Below, one piece after another: positions 1 through 7,658 of a stretch of DNA of 64,000 nt. The notes under the pieces were generated by a model. The model was not told the origin of the DNA. It saw only the letters and a program-made list of their open reading frames with translations, and did not search any database. Source of the DNA: an uncultured Porphyromonadaceae bacterium. Lineage in GTDB: Bacteria; Bacteroidota; Bacteroidia; Bacteroidales; Muribaculaceae. A program made the translations under genes and the position numbers. Each line of letters opens with the position of its first letter. Positions within the stretch are counted from its first letter, which is position 1. The stretch lies in assembly GCA_900541835.1 (NCBI GenBank), contig UQLL01000004.1:1-64000 (forward strand), in the 5' to 3' direction.

Positions 1-104
1 AACAAAATATGGGGGGATTCAGAACGATATTTTGCACTTCGTTATTGAATCTTCACAACTTTTTCAGAGTATTCCTTATCCCGAACTCGCGCTCTTAGGA
101 TGAA

Positions 105-1394
105 TTAGAAATTGAGAGAGAGCATCGCCTGGATGCGGTTATCGTGCGACTGGTCGCCGTTATAGTTGACGCGTCGACCGTAAAGATATTCCACTCCGGT
201 CTGTATAAGGCTGTTGATGTTCCAAAATACATTGGCCACGACATACTGGGCATATCTGTATTGCTCTCCCCATGGACTGTCGGTTCCGGCATAGCGGGGG
301 ACGTAAGTGCGCACATGGCTGTAGGTGGCAGAGCAGAACACCGACTTCGAGAAGTTATACTGCAGTCCGCCGTATGCACCCCAGGTCTTGATCGGGTTGA
401 GTTTTCCAAGGTCTGTCGCCGAGGGCATCAGATCCATTCCCATGCCGTTAAGGTCTTGAATATAACTCGAGATTCCCTTTCCGTATACAGCTTGATAATA
501 AGCCGTGAGGTTACCGACTATAGGTGTCGAGCCGCTTGCCTTGACACCCCATCCTATCCTATCGACGTTGTGGGCAGTAATCAAGTCGCGGTAATAGAGG
601 TTTCTCAACATTGCAGAGAATCGCAGCCAACCTTTTCCGTTATTCCATGAATACTGGATGTAGGCGGGAATATCGGGCACGCGCTGATTTACAGAGAGGG
701 TTTTCGTAGCCAGCGTAAACGAGTTGGCTGGTTGCTCCACGCCAACGCCGGCTTTCCATTCCTTTTTACGGCCGAATGGCTTCTCATAATACAGAACGGT
801 GTGAGGCAATGCCGTGAAAGCATTCGGGCCCTCATAGTCAATTGTCGGAGGAGCAGCCGCCATGTCGCTGAATAGCGAGAATGCGTATCCGGCCGTTATG
901 CCGCGATATTTAAGATACGCCTGAACTATCGACGGCGCATAATTCTCACCCATGAAATTCACCGAGACATAAGCTCCTATCTGGTTGGCGGTACCTGGCA
1001 AGGCAACCATATTGACAAATAGGCTCGACTGCTGGGCGCTGATCTGGAACTTCCCGCCGTTGCCTGGCGCTCCATTCATTGGCAGTGCGGAGGTCGTGAA
1101 GCAGTTGGGGTCATCAATGACGTCTCCGAGGTCGTAGCCTGCTGTAACCTTTACCTGACCTCCGATGCCGAGATAGAATTTCCCCTCTTTGCCGAAAATG
1201 GCGAATCGAGGCAGCCCGGGAACATTGTAGGCTTGCGGCATGTTCTGGCGTAGCGCCTCGTGCATGCCGAGAGTGTCTCCCTGCACAAACAGGGAGGAAG
1301 ACACCTTTTCATCATTCCGGGCCGGATGCGACTGGGCTACGACGGGAAGCGCGACCGAGGCTAAGGCCAACGAAAGAATGGTAACTCTTTTCAT
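105..1394 (-). CDS. DcaP-like outer-membrane porin
   Basis: A 429-residue secreted protein. It opens with a signal peptide (MKRVTILSLALASVALPVVAQ, cleavage after about residue 20). The mature part is rich in alternating aromatic and glycine residues typical of beta strands and ends in Phe (SLNF), as outer-membrane barrels do. Features such as FYLGIGGQVKVTAGYD, then GWGVKASGS and a closing NRIQAMLSLNF, fit the DcaP-like trimeric porin group, which takes up small anionic or amphipathic solutes; that assignment is by family resemblance only. It is transcribed away from the decarboxylase at 1675, with a 280-bp divergent spacer. A possible -7 box on the minus strand lies at 1615-1622 (TACGTTTG). 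Because it sits back to back with a decarboxylase and two transporters, it may admit their substrate through the outer membrane; this is inference. Confidence 0.62.
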   Translation of the reverse strand: MKRVTILSLALASVALPVVAQSHPARNDEKVSSSLFVQGDTLGMHEALRQNMPQAYNVPGLPRFAIFGKEGKFYLGIGGQVKVTAGYDLGDVIDDPNCFTTSALPMNGAPGNGGKFQISAQQSSLFVNMVALPGTANQIGAYVSVNFMGENYAPSIVQAYLKYRGITAGYAFSLFSDMAAAPPTIDYEGPNAFTALPHTVLYYEKPFGRKKEWKAGVGVEQPANSFTLATKTLSVNQRVPDIPAYIQYSWNNGKGWLRFSAMLRNLYYRDLITAHNVDRIGWGVKASGSTPIVGNLTAYYQAVYGKGISSYIQDLNGMGMDLMPSATDLGKLNPIKTWGAYGGLQYNFSKSVFCSATYSHVRTYVPRYAGTDSPWGEQYRYAQYVVANVFWNINSLIQTGVEYLYGRRVNYNGDQSHDNRIQAMLSLNF

Positions 1395-1674
1395 CGTTTA
1401 AAGTAGTTTTGTTTATTTTGTCTCTGTTATAGTGTCGATTAATATTGGACGCTGCGGTCAAATATGTCTCGGGTATGAAAACCTCTGCCATACTTTCTGT
1501 CGCCTTATAGTGACAGAACAATATAGATATAAAACAATGGTGAGCAAACGTTTGTTGAGCAGAAAAATTTTTCCTGCAGACTGAACTAAGCTGTCTCTCT
1601 CCGTGTTGTAAATGCAAACGTAAAACAAAGCGCCGGTACTATCACAGTATTTCACGCTTAATCAAAATCATACT

Positions 1675-2820
1675 ATGGCAAACACAAAGTATTCTCCTGT
1701 AGTACAGGAACTCGCCGACCTCATCAAGGAGAACAGCTGGGAAGACAAGTTCGCCCAGGCCTTCGCAAAGGTCAAATCGTACAACATCCCCGGTCTCTCC
1801 GACATCGACAGCGTGGAGAAATATCTCGACTGGCTCGAAGCATACATGCATTGGGTACCGGCTGAGAACCGCGAGGGCACTCACGTATACCAGCATCTCT
1901 TCCGCTCCTTCTTCGTGCTCGATCAGGAGCCGCTGAAATCGCTTCAGACCCCGTGTGCCCCGGCCGACAAAATGCCGGAACTCACTCCATTGTCGAAATG
2001 GATGGTCGACTACTGCTACGGCATCGGCAACTGGCTTGACAGCCCCGAGTCAATCACTGCCGACAGCGTGAAATCCTTCTACGACAGCGCCGTCTACAAC
2101 ATGGACGAGTATGAGGAGCCGCGTGGTGGCTGGAAGACATTCAACCAGATGTTCGCGCGCCACGTCAAACCCGGTTGGCGTCCCATCGCCGCCATCGATG
2201 ACGACAAGATCATCGTTCATCCCGCCGACGCCCAGTTCGGTGGCCAATGGGAGATACGCCCCGACACCCACGTGCGTATCAAGGGCCTCGACTGGAAGAT
2301 CGAGGAACTTCTTCAGGGCAGCCCCTATGCCGACAAGTTCAAAGGAGGCATGTGGTGCCACAGCTTCCTGAGCTGGACCGACTATCATCGTCAGCACGCC
2401 CCACTGTCGGGCATCGTTCGCGAGGCTCGTGTCATTCAGGGAGCCTGCTACGTGGACCTGATTGCCGTTCCTTCCAAAGAAAATCCCGCCACCCACGAGG
2501 TGGAGGCTTGGAGAGCCACCGCTCCCGACCAGGCAGGTTATGAATTCATGCAGACCCGCGGTCTTATCGTCCTTGAGACCAAGTACGGTTACGTTGCCAT
2601 CCTGCCGATAGCAATGCCGCAGGTTTCCTCCGTGGTTGTCACCGCAGAAGTGGGCAAAGCCCTGAAGAAAGGCGACGAAATCAGCTACTTCCAGTTTGGC
2701 GGTTCCGACATCGTCTACCTCTTCAGCGCGAACATGAACGTATCGATCTCCGCCCATAAGGACACCCACTACAAGGTCGGCACTAAGATCGGAGAAGTGT
2801 ACCCGGTGGTTGAGCTCTGA
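1675..2820 (+). CDS. PsiD-like pyruvoyl decarboxylase of the PSD family
   Basis: A 381-residue soluble protein with no signal or membrane anchor. Residues about 30-150 match the N-terminal PSDC-type domain found in large PSD relatives. Residues 170-381 are the PSD catalytic domain: PADA around Asp185 (PADG in housekeeping PSD), DYHRQHAPLSG with His238, and FQFGGS ending at Ser344. Ser344 would be cut autocatalytically to give the pyruvoyl cofactor. The FxFGGS and YHRxHAPxxG segments resemble the fungal tryptophan decarboxylase PsiD more than the LGST-type membrane PSD of phospholipid synthesis, which is also much shorter. I infer decarboxylation of a free amino acid or similar compound rather than phosphatidylserine; the substrate cannot be read from sequence. 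It starts at ATG 1675 and is followed by a GadC-type antiporter. Confidence 0.8.
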   Translation: MANTKYSPVVQELADLIKENSWEDKFAQAFAKVKSYNIPGLSDIDSVEKYLDWLEAYMHWVPAENREGTHVYQHLFRSFFVLDQEPLKSLQTPCAPADKMPELTPLSKWMVDYCYGIGNWLDSPESITADSVKSFYDSAVYNMDEYEEPRGGWKTFNQMFARHVKPGWRPIAAIDDDKIIVHPADAQFGGQWEIRPDTHVRIKGLDWKIEELLQGSPYADKFKGGMWCHSFLSWTDYHRQHAPLSGIVREARVIQGACYVDLIAVPSKENPATHEVEAWRATAPDQAGYEFMQTRGLIVLETKYGYVAILPIAMPQVSSVVVTAEVGKALKKGDEISYFQFGGSDIVYLFSANMNVSISAHKDTHYKVGTKIGEVYPVVEL

Positions 2821-2845
2821 CATACACTTATAGAATCAAGCATAC

Positions 2846-2886
2846 AAGGGGACGGACTCCACCCAGCCGGGTCGGTCCGGCCCCTT
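2846..2886 (+). terminator. hairpin between decarboxylase and permease
   Basis: A 12-bp stem with one mismatch: 2846-2857 pairs with 2875-2886, AAGGGGACGGAC against GTCCGGCCCCTT. It starts 25 bp after the decarboxylase stop and is followed by only a short T stretch. It could be a weak terminator or attenuator that lowers permease expression relative to the decarboxylase, or an mRNA-stabilising end. Confidence 0.5.
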
Positions 2887-2915
2887 TCCTGTACACACAC
2901 ATAATTTCCGACATT

Positions 2916-4670
2916 ATGACTAAACAAACACCCAGGCCGGCTACACTCAATCCGGCACCATCCGCGTCCGCAGCTCCTCCAAAGGGCAAGGTTGCCGCCA
3001 TCACCACCATGGGGATGACCATAATGATTGTCACCACTGTGGTGAGTCTACGTGGCCTCGCTTCTCAGGCTGAATTCGGCATCCAGTCGATTTTCTGGTA
3101 TGTGCTCGCCGCCATTGTTTTCCTCATTCCGTTCTCGCTCGTATGCGCCGAGCTGGCATCGACTTACACCCACTCCGGCGGCCTTTATCGCTGGGTCGCC
3201 GAAGCTTTCGGCACCCGCTGGGGCTGGACAGCGATGTATCTCGAATGGCAGTGCCTCGTAATCTGGTTCCCTGCAGTACTCATGTTCGGAGCCGTCTCCC
3301 TGGCATATGTGTTCTGGCCCGAAACGTTCGACGCCACCCTGTCGTCAAACAAGCTCTACACAATTCTCATAGTGCTCGGTGTCTACTGGTTTGCCACGTT
3401 CAACTCATTCCGGGGAATGAGTAAAGCCAATTTCGTCAGCCAGACCGGCGGTCTTTTCGGCACGATAATCCCGGGCGCTATTCTGATTATCCTCGGCATC
3501 ATCTATCTCTTCCTTGGCGACAAGATTGAACTGGTCACCGATATCAGCTTCTTCCCGGACTTTACTAAAATATCGACGATAGTGTTCGCCGCCTCTATCT
3601 TCCTCTTTTTCGGAGGAATGGAAATGAATGCCGTTCACGTACAGTCAATGCGAAATCCGGGCCGCGACTATCCCCGCGCCCTCTTCTTCGCGGCCATTAT
3701 CATCCTCATCATATTCGTTCTTGGCACTTTGGCAATCGGGCTCGTGACACCCGTCAAGGACATCAACCTGTTGGCTACCCTACTGACTTCATACCATAAG
3801 CTCTTCGAGGCAATCCATGTACCCTGGCTTGGCAATATCATTGCCCTGTTTGTGGCCTACGGTGTCATAGGACAGGTGAGCGTAATTGTCACAGGTCCGT
3901 CAACGGGCCTCGTGGCCGTAGGCGAGAGTGGATTCCTTCCACCCTCCCTGCAGAAGAAAAACCGTCATGGAATCAATACTCCTATACTGTGGGTACAGGG
4001 AATATTCGTCACGCTTCTTGCATTCGCTCTTGTAGTGCTCCCCAGCGTAGAGTCGGCCTATCAGCTCTTGTCGCAGATGTCGACCGTGCTCTATCTTATC
4101 CTATGTGTGATGATCTACATGGCGTTCCTACGTCTACGTCGCACTGAACCCAACGCTCACCGCGGCTTCCGCATTCCCGGCGGAAAGTTTGTGGAATGGC
4201 TCATCGGCATCGTCGGCATCGTCGGCATAGTATTCGCATCCGTGCTGAGTTTCTTTCCGCCTTCGCAGATCAACACCGGAAGCCCAACTGTATACGTTAC
4301 GATCCTCATCGTAGGAGTAATCTTCTTCTTCATACTTCCCCTCGTTGTATATGCACTGCGTCGCCCTAACTGGAAGAACGCCAAATCGGACTTCTATCCC
4401 TTTAACTGGCAGATAGAGAACCGAAAACCTTCCGAGGTATCCAAATGGGCTCCCGGCTATACGCCCACGAAAGCCGAGATAGCCGTCGCCATGAAACGTG
4501 ACTCAATGGAAGTGGCCGACTGGATTTCCAGCCGTGACGCTCTCTTAGCCACATACCACGATGTAGAAAACCTTAAGCAGGAAGTGACTGGTCTGGAGTC
4601 GAAGGTCGATAACCTTACCAAGGCTGATTCGGCAGAAGGGTCTGACCAGAACCACAGAGGCGGACAATAG
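2916..4670 (+). CDS. GadC-type APC amino-acid antiporter with cytosolic tail
   Basis: A 584-residue inner-membrane protein with about 12 hydrophobic helices between residues 30 and 480. It resembles bacterial glutamate:GABA antiporters (GadC, APC superfamily): VVSLRGLA near the first helix, SAELAS-like LVCAELASTYTHSGG, FRGMSKANF, TGPSTGLVAVGESG and FFPPSQINTGSPTVY before the last helices. The roughly 90 residues after the last helix are unusually long and charged, with a short heptad-like stretch (VENLKQEVTGLESKVDNL). GadC itself closes with a C-terminal plug, so this tail could gate transport, but the sequence is not recognisable as the same plug. Lying directly behind a decarboxylase, it probably exchanges substrate amino acid for the decarboxylated amine. 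It ends with TAG. Confidence 0.82.
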   Translation: MTKQTPRPATLNPAPSASAAPPKGKVAAITTMGMTIMIVTTVVSLRGLASQAEFGIQSIFWYVLAAIVFLIPFSLVCAELASTYTHSGGLYRWVAEAFGTRWGWTAMYLEWQCLVIWFPAVLMFGAVSLAYVFWPETFDATLSSNKLYTILIVLGVYWFATFNSFRGMSKANFVSQTGGLFGTIIPGAILIILGIIYLFLGDKIELVTDISFFPDFTKISTIVFAASIFLFFGGMEMNAVHVQSMRNPGRDYPRALFFAAIIILIIFVLGTLAIGLVTPVKDINLLATLLTSYHKLFEAIHVPWLGNIIALFVAYGVIGQVSVIVTGPSTGLVAVGESGFLPPSLQKKNRHGINTPILWVQGIFVTLLAFALVVLPSVESAYQLLSQMSTVLYLILCVMIYMAFLRLRRTEPNAHRGFRIPGGKFVEWLIGIVGIVGIVFASVLSFFPPSQINTGSPTVYVTILIVGVIFFFILPLVVYALRRPNWKNAKSDFYPFNWQIENRKPSEVSKWAPGYTPTKAEIAVAMKRDSMEVADWISSRDALLATYHDVENLKQEVTGLESKVDNLTKADSAEGSDQNHRGGQ

Positions 4671-4706
4671 GTTGCTTAGGCAAATCATAGAGTTGTAAAT
4701 CAAAGA

Positions 4707-4744
4707 TTCCGCCCGGTACGGAGGGAAATCCGTGCCGGGCGGAA
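4707..4744 (+). terminator. strong intergenic hairpin
   Basis: A 16-bp stem with a single G-T wobble: 4707-4722 pairs with 4729-4744, TTCCGCCCGGTACGGA against TCCGTGCCGGGCGGAA, with a 6-nt loop. It lies 37 bp after the permease stop and ends 27 bp before the MFS start, so the MFS gene probably needs its own promoter or readthrough. Confidence 0.7.
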
Positions 4745-4771
4745 TTCATTTAAGTCATTACATCCGACACC

Positions 4772-6091
4772 ATGCGCAAAATAAATACCGGAAAAGGAGA
4801 AATAACTATACTGACGCTCATCGCTGTATGGTCGATATCACTGGTGGTCGACTTGCCGGGGCTCGCCATTTCGCCGATTATGTCGCAGCTCGACGTTATC
4901 TTTCCGCATACCACCCATCTCGAGATCCAGCTGCTGGCCATGTTGCCCAATTTCTGCATTATCCCGTTTATCCTTCTATCGGGCAAACTATCCGTGTCCA
5001 AAAGCAGACTGGGGCTCATCAATCTGGGGATGGCTATCTTCATTACCGGTGGAGTGGCGTGTTTCTTCGCCAAGAGCATTCCGGCGCTCATCATCATAAG
5101 CTGCGTCATCGGCGTCGGGTGTGGCCTCGTCATCCCACTGGCCGCAGGTGTAATTGCCGATCTATTCGCTGGTGTGGAGCGCGTAAAACAGATGGGCATA
5201 AAGTCGGGTATCGCCAATTTCACGCTTATCTTCACCACTCTCGTGGTCGGTTGGATCGGGACAGGCGACTGGCACCTGCCGTTCATCGTCTATCTGGTGC
5301 CTGTGATTCCGCTCTGTCTGTCGCCGTTCCTGACCCGGGAATACATAAGTAAGACGGCTTCGGCCGGCGAACTCAGACCGGAGGCTCCGACACCTGTCGA
5401 CAACCATCCACATGCCGTCGTCAGGCCGTTGCCCACAGAGACCACAACGACTGACAAACAGGCTGATCGTCCCACACCACTTGAGGTGGCCCGAACCTCG
5501 CGCAAGTCGGCCATGGCGTGCGTATGGGGAATAATGGGATTCTATTTCGTCATCACCCTTTGCACCATCATCATTACCTACTATCTCCCATTCATAATGC
5601 AGGACTACAAAATGCCAGACTCAGACACCTCATTGGTGACGTCCGTGTTTTTCCTGTTCATTACTGCTGCGGGTTTTATGCTCCCCTATATGGTGAAGTT
5701 GCTAAGGAACCTAACGACATTGGTGAGCATGCTTCTGATGATCGTCGGGTTGTTGCTCATGGCTCTGTTTCATTCTTTATGGATCTATTTAGTAGCGGTT
5801 GCAGCTGTCGGGTTCGGCTATGGACTCCTCCAGCCGATATTCTACACTAAAGCATCACTTCTCTCACCTACTTCGAAAGAAGCGACCAAAACCATATCCT
5901 ACATCATGACCGCCAACTATCTTGGCACCGCTGTTACCCCGCTCTTCTTCACGGGCATCCAGAATGCTTTCCACATCCAGGGACACTCCTTCTCTTTCTG
6001 GCTTGCACTGGCGTTGATGGCAGTGATTCTGGCTTTCACCATATTGAAGCGCAGATCCTTTGTCTTTTTCACTTCTTTGAAGGAAGCGTAG
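4772..6091 (+). CDS. MFS transporter
   Basis: A 439-residue major-facilitator protein with two blocks of about six hydrophobic helices, split by a central hydrophilic loop of about 55 residues (roughly 190-245, rich in Pro, Thr and Arg). The N-terminal half carries the usual GKLSVSKSRLG motif-A-like loop after the second helix, the place of the GxxxDRxGRR signature. The family moves drugs, sugars or metabolites; no substrate signature is visible. It follows the decarboxylase and antiporter on the same strand but lies beyond a strong hairpin. It could export the amine product or be unrelated. It ends with TAG. Confidence 0.75.
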   Translation: MRKINTGKGEITILTLIAVWSISLVVDLPGLAISPIMSQLDVIFPHTTHLEIQLLAMLPNFCIIPFILLSGKLSVSKSRLGLINLGMAIFITGGVACFFAKSIPALIIISCVIGVGCGLVIPLAAGVIADLFAGVERVKQMGIKSGIANFTLIFTTLVVGWIGTGDWHLPFIVYLVPVIPLCLSPFLTREYISKTASAGELRPEAPTPVDNHPHAVVRPLPTETTTTDKQADRPTPLEVARTSRKSAMACVWGIMGFYFVITLCTIIITYYLPFIMQDYKMPDSDTSLVTSVFFLFITAAGFMLPYMVKLLRNLTTLVSMLLMIVGLLLMALFHSLWIYLVAVAAVGFGYGLLQPIFYTKASLLSPTSKEATKTISYIMTANYLGTAVTPLFFTGIQNAFHIQGHSFSFWLALALMAVILAFTILKRRSFVFFTSLKEA

Positions 6092-6123
6092 GCACGTTTA
6101 TAGCGTGTTCTTACATCGCCTGA

Positions 6124-6177
6124 GATACTGTTTCTTTGAGTGTGTCTGAGCGAAGGCTCACTCAAAGAAACAGTATC
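6124..6177. terminator. perfect 19-bp inverted repeat
   Basis: 6124-6142 (GATACTGTTTCTTTGAGTG) is exactly complementary to 6159-6177, with a 16-nt loop, 32 bp after the MFS stop. No T-run follows, so it is either a factor-assisted terminator, an mRNA 3' stabiliser or the trace of a mobile element. The stem is longer and more perfect than an ordinary terminator needs. Confidence 0.5.
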
Positions 6178-6246
6178 CAACGCATTGAAAGAGGCTGTGT
6201 CAAAAATGGCAACTAATTAGCGCCGTCGGGTGTTTTCATAGAAAAC

Positions 6247-6756
6247 ATGACTACTATGAAACGCTTGATACTGATTCTCGTCGCCATACTGCTGGGCAGC
6301 ATGGCGATGTCGGCGCAGAATTCGCTGCCGGCACCAGGTTCAGGTTCCGTGACAACTCCCGCCGGTGGCGGTGGCTGGGGCGGCAGCTGGGCTCCCGTGG
6401 CTCCACCGCCCACTGGATGGGGCTCACCCTGGGGATACGGCTGGAACGGATACTATGGCTGGAACCCAAACACCACCGTAGTCGTCTCCCCCACATACCA
6501 GGACAACGGTAAAGTCAACGTCGTCGGCGTCGGATATGACGACGAGGGAGTATGGCGCACCATCCCCATGGCCGTCCAGTACAACTACAACGGCTCGCAG
6601 TACAGCGTCACGGTACTGACGGCCTGGAACCCCTGGACCGACTCCTGGGACACCGGCTTAGACATACCGGCCTTCAACACCTCCTACCGCCTCGACGGCA
6701 CCAGCTACGACTTCTACGTAGTCCTCTCCACCGGAACATACTACTTCAACCTCTGA
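6247..6756 (+). CDS. secreted Gly/Trp-rich protein of unknown function
   Basis: 169 residues. The N-terminus (MKRLILILVAILLGSMAMSAQ from Met4 at 6256) is a clear signal peptide with cleavage before Gln, common in this phylum. ATG 6247 and ATG 6256 are both possible starts. Residues about 25-70 are a low-complexity segment of Gly, Trp, Pro and Tyr (GGGGWGGSWAPVAPPPTGWG). The second half, from TTVVVSPTYQDNGK on, looks like a small beta-rich fold ending in aromatic residues (TYYFNL). I do not recognise a family. The extracytoplasmic location is well supported; the function is not. Confidence 0.6.
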   Translation: MTTMKRLILILVAILLGSMAMSAQNSLPAPGSGSVTTPAGGGGWGGSWAPVAPPPTGWGSPWGYGWNGYYGWNPNTTVVVSPTYQDNGKVNVVGVGYDDEGVWRTIPMAVQYNYNGSQYSVTVLTAWNPWTDSWDTGLDIPAFNTSYRLDGTSYDFYVVLSTGTYYFNL

Positions 6757-6765
6757 AAAGCTGTT

Positions 6766-6810
6766 AGCTGAGAGACCGTTTGCGACCCGCACGTCGCTGC
6801 ACTCTCAGCT
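6766..6810. repeat. AGCTGAGAG / CTCTCAGCT inverted repeat element
   Basis: AGCTGAGAG at 6766-6774 faces CTCTCAGCT at 6802-6810 around a core containing GACCGTTTGCGACC. It lies between convergent genes and could fold as a shared terminator. The same arms and a GAC..GCGTC-like core recur near 10.86, 20.2, 48.35 and 51.1 kb, so it belongs to a dispersed family. Confidence 0.5.
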
Positions 6811-6867
6811 CTTGCTCTTTCTTTTGGGCAATGCGCTCATGCACATAGCGGAGCATCACGAACTTAC

Positions 6868-7539
6868 TCAGAAATTGTAGCCCAGGGTGAAAGTCCAGGC
6901 CTTGTTGTGGCCGCTCACGCCGGGTTCCTTCCAGGCATTGCCGAAGCCGCCCATGTAGTGCACTCCCAGGTAGTAATGGTCCAGCAGCTCCAGGCCGGTA
7001 CCCATCTTCAGGCCCATGGTCGTCTTCTCGTGACGGCAGAAATAGCCGCGATCGAAGTACTCCTCCGGGCTCGGAGCCACCTTCAGGCCAGTGTCGTTGT
7101 GGCCCACGCCAAACGACACGTACGGGCCCGCCTCCAGGCTCCACCTCAGCTTCTCGGTTACGTTGAACCGCACCGTGGCCATAATCGGGATGTAGAAACT
7201 ATAGTATAATGTGTGCCCCACGGCTATCTGCTGGTCGGCTCCCACGCCCGTGATGTGCGTGTAGTTGTTCGAGCGGCTCTGGTAGAAGATGCCCGGCTGC
7301 AAGGCAAGCCAGTCGCGAAAGCTGATGTCGGCCACAATGCCGGCGTCGAAGCCTGTGCCCCACGAGTCATGGCTGTCATCGTCGAAGTTCTTGCCCCCGG
7401 CCGAGACGTTGCTCATGTTCACTCCCACGCGCACGCCCAGGCGGAAGAAATCGTCAGGCTTGGATGTGTCGAAAAACTGGGCCTTTGCCCCAGTGAACCC
7501 AAGTGCCGTAAGCACCATCGCTAAGATTACTCGTTTCAT
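6868..7539 (-). CDS. PorT-type outer-membrane beta-barrel protein
   Basis: 223 residues from the ATG at 7537-7539. An in-frame ATG 21 bp upstream exists, but MKRVILAMVLTALGFTGAKAQ is a clean signal peptide from the chosen start. The mature part has the small barrel pattern of the OMP_b-brl_2/PorT group: RLGVRVGVNMSNVS at the N-terminus, LALQPGIFYQSRS, LRWSLEAGPYVSFGVG and a final TFTLGYNF ending in Phe. The role is probably an outer-membrane structural or assembly protein; nothing more specific is visible. It is convergent with the secreted protein at 6247. Confidence 0.72.
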   Translation of the reverse strand: MKRVILAMVLTALGFTGAKAQFFDTSKPDDFFRLGVRVGVNMSNVSAGGKNFDDDSHDSWGTGFDAGIVADISFRDWLALQPGIFYQSRSNNYTHITGVGADQQIAVGHTLYYSFYIPIMATVRFNVTEKLRWSLEAGPYVSFGVGHNDTGLKVAPSPEEYFDRGYFCRHEKTTMGLKMGTGLELLDHYYLGVHYMGGFGNAWKEPGVSGHNKAWTFTLGYNF

Positions 7540-7598
7540 ACAAAAAGTTTCAGTCCGCAAAAATAGTCATTTTCGCCGATATGTGAAAAATTATAGCT

Positions 7599-7606
7599 AA
7601 TTTTGC
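7599..7606 (+). promoter_or_regulatory. -7 box TAATTTTG for the YitT gene
   Basis: This matches the Bacteroidota -7 consensus TAnnTTTG, about 50 bp before the ATG at 7659. No clear TTTG -33 element lies at the usual distance. Confidence 0.45.
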
Positions 7607-7658
7607 GCCCAAATAGAGATACGCCCAATTGTCCCCATCCTCAGACCCTGCAAAACAA

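Noticed and set aside
6191..6205. GAGGCTGTGTCAAAA as the end of an insertion sequence
   Set aside because: It resembles some IS termini but there is no matching opposite end or transposase nearby; kept only as a hint.
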